In this document: one piece after another, positions 54,494-63,260 of the stretch
How the letters are laid out: each line of letters begins with the position of its first letter
Numbering within the stretch: the stretch's first letter is position 1
Assembly (NCBI RefSeq): GCF_000378625.1
Contig: NZ_KB905166.1
Coordinates: forward strand, 124,001 to 188,000
Length of the DNA stretch: 64,000 bases
Direction of reading: 5' to 3'
From: Colwellia piezophila ATCC BAA-637
Lineage (GTDB): Bacteria; Pseudomonadota; Gammaproteobacteria; Enterobacterales; Alteromonadaceae
Notes under the pieces: model-generated
The model's database searches: none
What the model saw: only the letters and a program-made list of their open reading frames with translations
Told to the model about the DNA's origin: nothing
Made by a program: the position numbers and the translations under genes

Positions 54494-55414
54494 ATGAACA
54501 AACAACTTTATAATTTTGCACAAGATAAACTTAAAAAAAACCGGCAGGGCGGTCAGATAAAAAATACCGCGTTAGCAACAAAGCTGTATGAAGAATATAA
54601 TTTTGGCAAATTGGATTTCAGTAAAAAAGTCCTAAGCTTTAGCCTCACCGATATTTTGGCACTGAGCCAAGCAATAAAAACAACGCTGAGTGTTGAAATT
54701 AGAAATGATCCATATCCTAGTAAAACCAGCAGAGTAACTAATGCTGGAGTTAACCGAGGTGAAAAACAAAATAGCTATGCGGTTAGCAAAGATTTCATCC
54801 TGATTAATAGTCTAGCTGAGCTGAAACTTAATAAAACAACTTTTACACCGTCGCCATTTACTGCATTAGGTAACTATATTAAAGCAGATGAAATTCAATC
54901 AGTTGAACATAGTGCCATTGTATTAGTTGAAAATCTGGCTGTTATGGCAAACCTAAAGTTAATTAACTTAACCAAGTTATATACTGAAATTGATTTACCG
55001 ATTAACCTAAGTAAAGCGCTTTGGCTTTACCGCGGTGATGTAAAACCGCAACAAACTACGAATAGCAGTTACCAATTTTTTAGACGTTTTAAGGGCGAAA
55101 TTCCATTAATTTGCTTTAGTGATCTCGACCCGAAAGGTATTGAAATTGCGTTAACTAGCCATGCTGATTATTGGTTAACTCTTAAAAATGCCAATGAAGT
55201 TGATATGCCATTACTAGGTAGTGAACAAGAATGGTATAAACAAAAAACTTCAATTTCTTTTTTACTAAAACAAGCAAAGGCCAATGAAGAAAAACAGCCA
55301 TGGCAGTTTAGCTTTGAAATACTACAGCATCATAGAAAGACGCTTAAGCAAGAACACATGCTCAAACATAAACTTGAGTTAGCGTTATTAAAAATAAATG
55401 ACAAGGTGCATTAA
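54494..55414 (+). CDS. MksG/JetD-like Toprim nuclease subunit
   Basis: A 306-residue protein with a Toprim-like C-terminal half (DUF2220 type). The conserved Glu is in IVLVENLAVMANL (E146), and the Asp pair in LICFSDLDPKGIEIAL (D210, D212). ENxxV followed by a DxDPxG motif is characteristic of JetD/MksG, the topoisomerase VI A-like nuclease that cuts plasmid DNA in MksBEFG/Wadjet systems. The N-terminal part is shorter than in typical JetD (about 380-400 residues). It is the last gene of the operon, 45 bp after the kleisin gene. Confidence 0.8.
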   Translation: MNKQLYNFAQDKLKKNRQGGQIKNTALATKLYEEYNFGKLDFSKKVLSFSLTDILALSQAIKTTLSVEIRNDPYPSKTSRVTNAGVNRGEKQNSYAVSKDFILINSLAELKLNKTTFTPSPFTALGNYIKADEIQSVEHSAIVLVENLAVMANLKLINLTKLYTEIDLPINLSKALWLYRGDVKPQQTTNSSYQFFRRFKGEIPLICFSDLDPKGIEIALTSHADYWLTLKNANEVDMPLLGSEQEWYKQKTSISFLLKQAKANEEKQPWQFSFEILQHHRKTLKQEHMLKHKLELALLKINDKVH

Positions 55415-55810
55415 GTAAAATAAATAGAAGCTGAAGCGAGAAAAAATAAACCAGGCTAAGTTAACTAAAAATAATTTCTTCCATCTGTGCACGGTTATCA
55501 CCATGGCCATTGTCACAACGTAACATTTTCCCTAGCGGATAAAAACAAAGTGTTAGATATAAGTCGGGCTAGAGTTTTATATTTAAAGTGTTTGTTGAAG
55601 GTGTTAGCTGTAAAGCGACAGGCGCAAAGCATATTGTTGCAAGTAAGATTTAAAACAGTAAATGATAATGTAGAGTGTGAAAACGAACAGCTACAAAATC
55701 AGTAACTAGATTACCAACATAACTAAAATCATAACTGAAGTAATCCAGTGACAAGCCTAGAATACAAAGGCTAGAACAAACTAACTAATAGAGTAAATAT
55801 CAGCAGAGCA
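55415..55810. other. Region after the condensin operon, no supported gene
   Basis: A 72-codon GTG-start frame at 55487-55705 has no ribosome-binding site and odd composition (HGYHHGHCHN), so I do not call it. No terminator with a clear T run is visible after the JetD-like gene. Confidence 0.5.
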
Positions 55811-55849
55811 CAGATATATACTCTCACTATGTCCAATACTCTTCAGAAT
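55811..55849 (+). repeat. 39-bp direct repeat, left copy (att-like)
   Basis: CAGATATATAC, three variable bases, CACTATGTCC, then ATACTCTTCAG. It matches 57637-57675 at about 34 of 39 positions. The right arm of the palindrome seen in the other copy is degraded here (GAATAGACAAATGGG). Confidence 0.85.
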
Positions 55850-55865
55850 AGACAAATGGGCTATT

Positions 55866-56129
55866 TTACGCTCTTAAACTGCGTAGATGGGCTATTTTAG
55901 TGCTGATAGATGACTCTTTATTGATTTCGATAAGGAACCTCAACCTATCTATTTCAGCTTGCATTGAATCAATTTGTCCTTCGTATAATTCAACTTTTCT
56001 ATCGAGATTATAATAATTCTCTACCGCTTTACGAACTGCTTTTGATGCTGCTCCAGTTCTGAACTGTAGTTTAAGCAATTCTACTTTCTGTTCAAATAAT
56101 GGGTCTGGGGAATTGAATTTAATTAGCAT
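55866..56129 (-). CDS. Small coiled-coil protein, possible ribbon-helix-helix regulator
   Basis: An 87-residue protein. The N-terminal MLIKFNSPDPLFEQKVELLK, with RTGAASKAVRKAVENYYNLD, resembles ribbon-helix-helix relaxosome or repressor proteins. The C-terminal coiled coil is KVELYEGQIDSMQAEIDRLR. It lies just inside the left direct repeat of the small island, on the opposite strand to the PD-(D/E)XK-like gene. No named family; the DNA-binding role is inference. Confidence 0.6.
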   Translation of the reverse strand: MLIKFNSPDPLFEQKVELLKLQFRTGAASKAVRKAVENYYNLDRKVELYEGQIDSMQAEIDRLRFLIEINKESSISTKIAHLRSLRA

Positions 56130-56327
56130 TTGAGGATTATGCTTTTAAAAATTTAATATTGGTAGGTTATTTTAAATTGGATAATACCTTCGACGACGAC
56201 GAAGGAGAAGCCTGAGCAATGAGAAGGACAAAGAAGGTATAGGGAATACTAACTCGTTTTAGTAGATTAAATATAGCATAAACCACATAATAACATGTCT
56301 AATCACTTGGTTTTATGGGGAATTTAA

Positions 56328-57200
56328 TTGCAAGACAAAAACACTGTACCTATAGGTTTTAAGATTAACTACTTGAAACCTGTGACTCCTGAATCTTATG
56401 ATAAGGCTCAGGGCATCAAACAATCATTAGATGAATTGATTGATGAATTAAATGGCGCTCTTGGCATAAATTTACTTTTAAAAAAATCAAAGAACCTAAT
56501 TATTAACCGTTTAAAAAATCTGGTTAAGTTTATAAACAATAAAGATGCTAATGGATTTATGCAAGAATATACTCACATGCGTCTATTCACAAAACAGTTA
56601 ATTTCAGTAAAAAACAATGATGTAGAAATGTTCGCCCACTTTAAACGTGAGATATTAAAGCAAAGTCACCAAGATAATTGGTATGGTATTCGAGCTGAGT
56701 TGGGTATTGCCTTTAATTGCTTAGAGAACTTTAAAGGCACAACTAGAAAAAGAGAAAGCCCTGATTTTGTATTAAATGAATCAACAATACCTGTCTTTAT
56801 TGAATCAACAATGGCACATACGAACTCACAGAAAGTAGAAGTACTTTATAAAATAGGTGCTGCAATTAATAAGAAAAACAAAAAGATATATGCCAACAAC
56901 AATACAGCTTTGTGCATAGACATAACAAATATTTTCAATCGTTTTTTTAATGATACTAATAAACAAGAAAGTGAACTTGTTGATTGGATAAATAATTATT
57001 TGAATGAAACAAAGATTAAATACGGCGCTATCATAATTATGGTTCATATGTATTTAAAGGCAGAACGTAGGTGCCAAGCAACATATTCAACATATAAATT
57101 ACAACATTGCTCTGCTGAATTATCTGAAGTTTTAGATGAACTTTATCCTAAAATTGGGAAAAATAAATATGCTGACCCAGTGTTTTCAAACTATAGCTAA
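56328..57200 (+). CDS. PD-(D/E)XK nuclease-like protein, hypothetical
   Basis: A 290-residue protein with a TTG start (GGGGA ribosome-binding site at 8 bases; no nearby ATG). The central core has the order of a PD-(D/E)XK fold: RAELGIAF with E124, then PDFVLNES with D146, then VFIESTMAH with E159, where Lys is replaced by Thr. The N-terminal 120 residues are helical. The body is lysine- and asparagine-rich with lower GC than its neighbours, consistent with acquisition. It may be a restriction or defence nuclease carried by the island; a degenerate active site is also possible. Confidence 0.6.
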   Translation: MQDKNTVPIGFKINYLKPVTPESYDKAQGIKQSLDELIDELNGALGINLLLKKSKNLIINRLKNLVKFINNKDANGFMQEYTHMRLFTKQLISVKNNDVEMFAHFKREILKQSHQDNWYGIRAELGIAFNCLENFKGTTRKRESPDFVLNESTIPVFIESTMAHTNSQKVEVLYKIGAAINKKNKKIYANNNTALCIDITNIFNRFFNDTNKQESELVDWINNYLNETKIKYGAIIIMVHMYLKAERRCQATYSTYKLQHCSAELSEVLDELYPKIGKNKYADPVFSNYS

Positions 57201-57209
57201 GGAGATTTT

Positions 57210-57240
57210 TTAGTTCGGGTACTAGTGACACCCGAACTAA
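57210..57240 (+). terminator. Hairpin after the nuclease-like gene
   Basis: A perfect 11-bp stem TTAGTTCGGGT / ACCCGAACTAA with a 9-base loop, 10 bp after the stop, but no T run follows. It may be a terminator or a processing site. Confidence 0.45.
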
Positions 57241-57255
57241 GTCCGGACATCCGGA

Positions 57256-57408
57256 TTATTTCTTCTTAAAAACAGTACTTAAAAAATCTTCTTCTTCTTC
57301 TTTGGTATCAAACTTAATTTTACCGCTTTCATACATTGATAAAAATAATGAAGCATTGTCATTCCCCTCATTGAAAATATCAAAAGGGTGGTTAGATACC
57401 TTAGCAAG
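57256..57408 (-). pseudogene. C-terminal gene remnant inside the island
   Basis: The minus-strand frame has no start. It encodes LAKVSNHPFDIFNEGNDNAS, MYESGKIKFDTKEEEEDFLS and the end TVFKKK, then TAA. The acidic tail looks like a real protein end. Family unknown; probably the tail of a deleted cargo gene. Confidence 0.4.
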
Positions 57409-57636
57409 TTAGGCACATGTGAAATTCCTTAATTTTGGCTGTTAGTTCTATAGGAAGTTCTAACAATAAGGATATTGAAATACTGGTATTTAGGAATAAG
57501 GGGATTCACTAAGAACTCTTAGCTGTAAGGTTTATGTGTTTCTTAGAGAGAAGTAATTAATGGTATAATTAAATGGTGATCGGACGTCATTATAAACTTT
57601 TGTTAATCTGATTAACGACAGGGATAGCCGCCCTTA

Positions 57637-57675
57637 CAGATATATACATCCACTATGTCCGATACTCTTCAGTAT
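57637..57675 (+). repeat. 39-bp direct repeat, right copy (att-like)
   Basis: A near copy of 55811-55849 (about 34 of 39), placed 79 bp before the tyrosine recombinase gene. Together the two copies bracket 1.8 kb with the ribbon-helix-helix-like and nuclease-like genes. Confidence 0.85.
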
Positions 57676-57686
57676 TGGACATAGTG
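57651..57686. promoter_or_regulatory. 36-bp palindrome upstream of the recombinase
   Basis: CACTATGTCC and GGACATAGTG form perfect 10-bp arms. Within them ATAC / GTAT adds pairs around a TCTTCA loop. It could be the recombinase core site, an operator or an RNA hairpin in the leader. Confidence 0.7.
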
Positions 57687-57753
57687 AGTGTATTGATTTA
57701 AACTAGCGTTAACCTATATTTCCCCGTTAGATTTAAAATTTGGTATTCAATTA

Positions 57754-59013
57754 ATGTCATCATCTAAAGCCTCAACCTTATCTAAGCCTGTTCCTTTATA
57801 TCCACCATACATAGACTTGTGTGATTTCGATCTCGAAGATTATCCGCAGTTAGATAAAATATTTTCATCTAACGAACCTTGGTGGCTTGAGCAATTTAAC
57901 TGGGGAAAAATATTCCTAACCTATATAGGTAGAAATAAATCTACCCACACTTATGACAGATTTAGAAATGACGTTGAACGTTTTCTTTTATGGTCCTTTA
58001 TTGTAAATAAAAAACCCATTTACCAATTACGTAAATCTGACTTACTTGAATATGCCGACTTTTGTTGGCAACCACCAGTTACTTGGATTGGCACATCTAA
58101 TCAAGAACGTTTTAAAATCACCAATGGTTATTCCGCTGCGAATGAACTTTGGTTTCCATTTAAGATTCAAGCACCTAAAAGTCTAAAATCACAATTCGTT
58201 ATTGATAAGAAAAAATACCGTCCATCACAACAAACACTTTCATCAATGTTTACCGCACTTATCGTTTTTTATAACTATCTAATGGCTGAAGATTTTTGTA
58301 TTGGTAACCCTGCACAAATCGCTAAAAAAGATTGCCGTCACTTTATCATTGACTCACAAGTTAAAGAAATCAAACGTTTAACGGCCAGCCAATGGCAATA
58401 TGTTTTAGATACTGCAGTTGAAATGGCTGATGAAGATCCTATATTTGAACGAAACTTATTCGTAATTGCATCCTTAAAAACCCTCTTTTTAAGGATTTCA
58501 GAATTATCTGAACGGCCCAATTGGTCCCCAACCATGGGTCACTTTTGGCAAGATGATGATGAAAACTGGTGGCTTAAAATATTTGGTAAAAGCCGAAAAA
58601 TACGTGATATTACCGTGCCCGTTGATTTTTTGCATTTCTTGGAACGTTATCGTGCTTCTCGTGATTTGTTAGGTTTGCCATCAAGTAATGAAAATTCGGT
58701 TCTGGTTGAAAAAATACGTGGTCAAGGCGGTATGACATCCAGGCACTTACGCCGTTTAGTGCAAAGTGTTTTTGATCTAGCCCATGAGAATATGCGCAGA
58801 TCTGAAGGCGAAAACAGAGCACTAAAATTAAAAGAAGCTTCTGCCCATTGGCTTAGACACACCGGTGCCAGTATGGAAATCGAACGTGGGCGCCCTCTTA
58901 AAGATATTTCAGAAGATCTTGGTCATGCCAGTATGGCAACTACCGATACTGTTTATGTACAAAGTGAGCATAAAAAACGTGCTGAAAGTGGAAAACGCAG
59001 AAAGGTAGATTAA
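57754..59013 (+). CDS. Tyrosine recombinase / site-specific integrase
   Basis: A 419-residue integrase. The N-terminal SAM-like core-binding domain includes HTYDRFRNDVERFLLWSFIV. The catalytic residues are Arg about 247 (LFLRISELSER), a Lys in LKIFGKSRKIRD, His-x-x-Arg in SAHWLRHTGASME (about 365), HASMATTDTVYV with the second His, and the nucleophile Tyr401. A complete active site indicates a functional enzyme. It likely acts on the repeat or palindrome just upstream. Confidence 0.93.
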   Translation: MSSSKASTLSKPVPLYPPYIDLCDFDLEDYPQLDKIFSSNEPWWLEQFNWGKIFLTYIGRNKSTHTYDRFRNDVERFLLWSFIVNKKPIYQLRKSDLLEYADFCWQPPVTWIGTSNQERFKITNGYSAANELWFPFKIQAPKSLKSQFVIDKKKYRPSQQTLSSMFTALIVFYNYLMAEDFCIGNPAQIAKKDCRHFIIDSQVKEIKRLTASQWQYVLDTAVEMADEDPIFERNLFVIASLKTLFLRISELSERPNWSPTMGHFWQDDDENWWLKIFGKSRKIRDITVPVDFLHFLERYRASRDLLGLPSSNENSVLVEKIRGQGGMTSRHLRRLVQSVFDLAHENMRRSEGENRALKLKEASAHWLRHTGASMEIERGRPLKDISEDLGHASMATTDTVYVQSEHKKRAESGKRRKVD

Positions 59014-59272
59014 TGTTTGATTAAAAATCACCCTATAAAACAGCGTGCTACGTGATTATTTACCAGTAATGACAGCTGATGTTTATTAGAATGCACGTAG
59101 CGTCAGTTTGATATTTAAACAAACTGACGTACAAGCCTTTATAACCATGAGATACAGTGGATTACATCAACACTTCAATGACTAGAAAATAGCGAGTAAA
59201 ATTTTGTTTGAAGTGCCCTACTACTATTCTTGGTTATTCAGCTGCTTTGGAATTTAAAGTATCGTTTTTCCA

Positions 59273-59350
59273 CTATTGTGTGTAATGTCCACAAGCAGCA
59301 CAAACTTTCGCTGCTTCTAAAAGACCTTTTCTACACATATTACAATGCAT
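59273..59350 (-). CDS. Very small zinc-ribbon peptide, possibly truncated by an amber codon
   Basis: A 25-codon ORF, MHCNMCRKGLLEAAKVCAAC-GHYTQ, with two CxxC pairs. A very strong ribosome-binding site (GAGGGAGA) sits 4 bases before the ATG. After the TAG stop the same frame stays open for WKNDTLNSKAAE to a TAA at 59234, suggesting a Gln-to-stop mutation of a 38-residue protein. Function unknown. The rest of the 59014-59905 gap holds only the broken ORF below and a terminator. Confidence 0.5.
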   Translation of the reverse strand: MHCNMCRKGLLEAAKVCAACGHYTQ

Positions 59351-59562
59351 AATTCTCCCTCGAAAAATAACGGCCTAAAAAAGGGAAAAAAATTATTGGC
59401 TAAAATATTTGAGGAATGATCTTACACCACTTTCGTAGACACATTACTAATTTTTTAACCTGTGTGTTGCGTCCATCGGTTGAACTCAAGCCACAAAGCC
59501 GACCTAATTATTAGAGCAACAAACTCTATTTTTATGTCAGCTACCTGCAAGGATAGCTGACA

Positions 59563-59825
59563 TTAGAATATATACTCTATGGCGATTCCTGCCCCATGAG
59601 TTACTTATTGGAGAGTAAGACAGGTTTCTAACCGTTGGATTATCGACACTGTCAGACTGAGATAATGCCGGCTAAATCAGGTAATGATTCTTGGTAGTCG
59701 ATCATTTCAACCCCAACTTCAACATCACTGTAAGATTGATAGGGGCTTTGAGTACTCGTGTTTTCAGCATTTGCGTTTACTAGCGGACTACAAAATAAAG
59801 GAGACGTTATAATTATTATTTTCAT
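59563..59825 (-). pseudogene. Broken small exported (beta-barrel-like) protein
   Basis: The ATG at 59825 opens MKIIIITSPLFCSPLVNANA, a signal peptide, then QSYSDVEVGVEMIDYQESLP and a stop. Shifts to the two other frames give ALSQSDSVDNPTVRNLSYSP and finally THGAGIAIEYIF before TAA. The last piece is a typical outer-membrane strand ending in Phe. Two frame changes indicate decay. A hairpin (ATGTCAGCTA / TAGCTGACAT) lies at 59533-59562. Confidence 0.6.
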
Positions 59826-59845
59826 GTTTCATTCCTATATTTACA

Positions 59846-59878
59846 AAAAAGGCTGAACCTTTGAATGGTTCAGCCTTC
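59846..59878 (-). terminator. Terminator of the large lipoprotein gene
   Basis: AAGGCTGAACC / GGTTCAGCCTT, an 11-bp stem with a 7-base loop, with a TTTTTT run on the minus strand. It is 28 bp after the lipoprotein stop. Confidence 0.9.
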
Positions 59879-59905
59879 GAATATTGTCGGTACTAATTAA
59901 TAAAC

Positions 59906-62362
59906 TTACTGTTTAATAAAACTGCCTAAAACAGTATAATTGGCACTGTCAGCTTGCCCTTCAGGTGTAGTTATAATCTGTAGAGCATTCTGGTTATTTG
60001 ATGCTGCATTTGCCTCAAGGTTACTCACTTGCCAAAACCATTGCTCTCCATCTCCCCCTGTTTCAGTAAATTTAACTGAACCATCGGCTTGAATGGCCCA
60101 AGTTGTTGTATTGATGTCAGGTTCATTTTGGTCATCTAATCCAAAATCTATGGTACCGGTTCCATCAGCTACAAACGTTACCAGGAAGGCACCATCACTA
60201 TCTATAATTGACTCATAAGTACCAACAATGTTCTCTTGTGTAAAGCTAACACCACGCGTTAGCGTTACTGTTTCTTCTATTGCAGGTTCACTAAAGTCTC
60301 TTAAGTTAGCTGTAAATTCAGTTCCAGCAGGATCACTACTATTAACGATATGCTCCCAAGTCATAGTGCCAAACTCATAAAGGCCTTCTTCAGAATCATC
60401 ATTACTGCTTACAAGGGCAAAGTAACTTGTATGAAATACAATTGACTCTGCGGTAATAGACGTAGCCGTTAATATATCTAGTTCATTAACATCACCAGCA
60501 TCACCAGCAGGATCCGCAGGATAACTTATTAACAATTGACCAAAAGCAAGTTCCCATGTTGCTGCTTTGGTCGGGTCACTGCTTATTGTTGCTGTACCGT
60601 CAGCATTAAATACCATTGTTGAGCCGTTATCATCAATGTAGTCACCTACATCAAAATATTGTCCAACGATATCTTCCCGGGTAAGGGTTGGTTGGTCAAG
60701 GGTTGCTGTTTGGGTACGGCCCATAACGCCAGCATATTCAGCATCTTTCCAAATTAGAATATCTCCTTCTACTTTAGCAACATCACCTAATACATCAAAC
60801 GTCGTGTTCATACTATCAAAAAGAGCAAGGTCACGAACGAGTAGATTAGTTAATGAGTCGTAGCTATATAGGCCGTAGCTGAAACCTTGATCTTCATCGT
60901 TATGGCCTAATTCCATTACTTTAGTGTCCGAGATGAAAACATTTAACCAAAAATCACCGTCAAAATCACCTTCATAAAAGCCACCAATTAATGGATTGCT
61001 TGCGCTGATAACACGGGCAAAAGTTACAGTGAACGTTTCTTCAACACCATCATTATCTTCCGTCCCCTCAATAACTAAAGTATCACCATTTACTGTTAGT
61101 GAATTAATGCCGGTTGCATTACCTTCATCATGTAAACCGATACAACCGTTCATATCTTCAATATTTTCTATGTCGGTGAGTGCAAAGTCACCAGTACTCT
61201 CAGACCAAGTATATGTTCCAAGCTCATAGCCGGAGTTACAACCAGGATCATCTGTTAGTGTTGGATCATACTCCATATGAATATAGTGGCCGTCTTGTGT
61301 AAAGGTTATAGCGACTTCAGCCTCATCCATTGTAAAAGCCCATGTTCCTACGATTGAAGATTGTTGGTATAAGTCTTTATCATTAGTTATATCGTTGATT
61401 GTATTGGCAAGTAAGTCAGCGTCTTGAGTATTAATGTTATTGATGTAAGCAGCGGTATCGGTTGTACTGCTTACCAAGTCAAGTGTAGTAACTCCGTCAG
61501 CTAAAGAGTAATCGTCGTTATCAACAATCACTTTAATTACCGCTGCCAGCACTAATTTTTCATTTTCATCTATCTTTGCAACGGCAGTTGAAAGTTCAGC
61601 ATCAGAGGTAGGAACAGTCCCGTTATTTTCTTCTTTAACTAAAACAAATTCGGCTGTTGTGACATTGGTAATGTTTACGCCAAAGTTTTCTGACTCGTCA
61701 AGTACATTATCGCTACCTGCTTGGTCTTGTAATGTTGAAAGAGAAGGAAGTATGGAAACAAATTCTACCGCGTCATCAACACCTACAGCACCTAAGGCAG
61801 TAACTTTAATTGTACTTTCTGTGTCAGCGCCAACAAGGTCAATTTCTACAGTGTACTCGCCTTGGGCATTAGCGGTTGTTTCAGTTTTAACACCTGCAAC
61901 ATCAATGACCAATGTTGCATTGGCAATTACTTTATCCGTCACTAATCCGCTGATGGTGATGGTTGATATTTTGCGATAGATACTTATTGCAAAGTCTTTG
62001 GTAACTGAATTATCGCCATTGGTTGCTGTAAGGGTAAGTGTTAGCGTAGTGTTTTCATTCACAGTAGGCGCAGTAAAGCTAACCGAACTTGAGTTACTAC
62101 CTGTTAGTGCAATACTTTCATCGCTTATTGACCAAGCGAAACTCGTTCCTGCAGGTGTTACGGCAGAAATAGTAACCGTGTCATTCGATGTAAATACTGC
62201 GTCATTGCCGTCGAAAGAAATACTTAAGGAACTCGTATTATCATCATCTTGAGTTGGCGTGGCTTCTTCTGAGCTACCACCACAAGCAGAAAGTGCTACA
62301 GCTAAAGGAATTAATAAAGCGTGCAGATTTCTTGGTTTAAGGTTTGCCAGTGAATACTTCAT
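59906..62362 (-). CDS. Large lipoprotein with Ig-like domain, unknown role
   Basis: An 818-residue lipoprotein. The signal peptide ends in lipobox LSAC with lipidated Cys27, followed by GGSSEEATPTQDDD, a flexible acidic linker. Residues about 45-130 form an Ig/PKD-like domain (TVTISAVTPAGTSFAWSISD). Residues about 135-200 look like a carboxypeptidase-regulatory-like fold. From about 340 on there are repeated lipocalin-like units (SIVGTWAFTMDEAEVAITFT; DIVGQYFDVGDYIDDNGSTM; NIVGTYESIIDSDGAFLVTF). It is probably surface- or periplasm-anchored; ligand unknown. It has its own terminator. Confidence 0.8.
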   Translation of the reverse strand: MKYSLANLKPRNLHALLIPLAVALSACGGSSEEATPTQDDDNTSSLSISFDGNDAVFTSNDTVTISAVTPAGTSFAWSISDESIALTGSNSSSVSFTAPTVNENTTLTLTLTATNGDNSVTKDFAISIYRKISTITISGLVTDKVIANATLVIDVAGVKTETTANAQGEYTVEIDLVGADTESTIKVTALGAVGVDDAVEFVSILPSLSTLQDQAGSDNVLDESENFGVNITNVTTAEFVLVKEENNGTVPTSDAELSTAVAKIDENEKLVLAAVIKVIVDNDDYSLADGVTTLDLVSSTTDTAAYINNINTQDADLLANTINDITNDKDLYQQSSIVGTWAFTMDEAEVAITFTQDGHYIHMEYDPTLTDDPGCNSGYELGTYTWSESTGDFALTDIENIEDMNGCIGLHDEGNATGINSLTVNGDTLVIEGTEDNDGVEETFTVTFARVISASNPLIGGFYEGDFDGDFWLNVFISDTKVMELGHNDEDQGFSYGLYSYDSLTNLLVRDLALFDSMNTTFDVLGDVAKVEGDILIWKDAEYAGVMGRTQTATLDQPTLTREDIVGQYFDVGDYIDDNGSTMVFNADGTATISSDPTKAATWELAFGQLLISYPADPAGDAGDVNELDILTATSITAESIVFHTSYFALVSSNDDSEEGLYEFGTMTWEHIVNSSDPAGTEFTANLRDFSEPAIEETVTLTRGVSFTQENIVGTYESIIDSDGAFLVTFVADGTGTIDFGLDDQNEPDINTTTWAIQADGSVKFTETGGDGEQWFWQVSNLEANAASNNQNALQIITTPEGQADSANYTVLGSFIKQ

Positions 62363-62707
62363 AATAATCCTTAATATGAATAGTTATTTTTCTACGATTT
62401 ACATAAACCGCAGCAAGAGAGTGTGTGGGGGTCATAGCTTGGCAAATATAATACAGATAACATAAAGCCTCAAGTCACAAATTGTTACATATTTGTAGGG
62501 TTTTATGCGTTTAGCCTCTCGTTTTAGAATGAAGGAGTTATGACTATGGTGTTACTAAAATGTAGTGTTTGGTTGAAATTTCCATTGAAACATGAACATA
62601 GATATTTTAGGTTTAAATAAGTTTGGCTTTAATCGTTTTGTAAGGCCATTCTCTTCACTGGTAATAGCCATTTTTTATTGGAGTTGTCTTTTAGTAAAGG
62701 AAATACC
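62363..62707. other. Intergenic region upstream of the lipoprotein gene
   Basis: No gene or clear repeat was found. It must hold the lipoprotein promoter on the minus strand; no consensus box stands out. Confidence 0.45.
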
Positions 62708-62872
62708 ATGCAAATATTTAATCAAATCCCCCTGAAAGAAATTCTCCCAACTGGCATTGCCGATAAGCTGTAGGCTGAAGTCGATTATTCCATAGATAAA
62801 TAGAGTGAATATTCTAGGGAGCTTTGTGCCCAAAAACGCCATGGAATGATTAAATTTATGTCCGCTGTATGA
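62708..62872 (+). pseudogene. Decayed small ORF with two in-frame TAG codons
   Basis: The ATG at 62708 has a good ribosome-binding site (AAAGGAAA). The frame reads MQIFNQIPLKEILPTGIADK and then L, TAG, AEVDYSIDK, TAG, SEYSRELCAQKRHGMIKFMS and TGA. Both TAG codons could come from CAG by one transition. It resembles the start of a degraded gene; the family is unknown. The following 62873-63113 shows nothing codable. Confidence 0.45.
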
Positions 62873-63113
62873 TCAGAAAGTTGTCGTTTAACATTTTGAC
62901 GGGGCTTATTCCGCTTAGCGCACCTTGTTGTCATGACAAGATTGATTGTTATTACAGTTATTTACAGAACTCCAAGTAAAAAGTATCTTTGCCATTCTGA
63001 CAGGCGACTAACTAAAGATAATAATACGGTAATGTGATTGTTTTACTTTGATCTAAAGCCTAATTTCTAGCTAAAGCTTTTTTTGAGGTGTATTTGAGTT
63101 GTTTATGCTTTTT

Positions 63114-63260
63114 CTATTTTCCAATGGTAATGGCGAGTGACGATAGCTTGACCCATAAACCTTTCACTTTGAGTAGCCGTTCAGCATCATAATAACTTTG
63201 TAAGCACTCTCCTGCATCAATTACGTTGGCACGAAATATCCTAGCGATTAAATTGACCAT
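63114..63260 (-). CDS. Small ORF overlapping the hydrolase 3' end
   Basis: A 48-residue frame, MVNLIARIFRANVIDAGECL then QSYYDAERLLKVKGLWVKLS and SLAITIGK. Its ATG lies 20 bp inside the end of the alpha/beta hydrolase gene in another frame, a layout typical of translational coupling. Composition looks protein-like and amphipathic. It could be a real small protein or the tail of a once separate gene. No family recognised. Confidence 0.45.
   Translation of the reverse strand: MVNLIARIFRANVIDAGECLQSYYDAERLLKVKGLWVKLSSLAITIGK

Noticed and set aside
55487..55705. A 72-codon GTG-start ORF after the JetD-like gene
   Set aside because: No ribosome-binding site, His/Cys-rich odd start and no recognisable fold.
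62708..62872. Pyrrolysine or suppressed TAG coding in small ORFs
   Set aside because: No pyl genes or suppressor tRNA are seen, and normal genes in the window end in TAG; decay from CAG is simpler.
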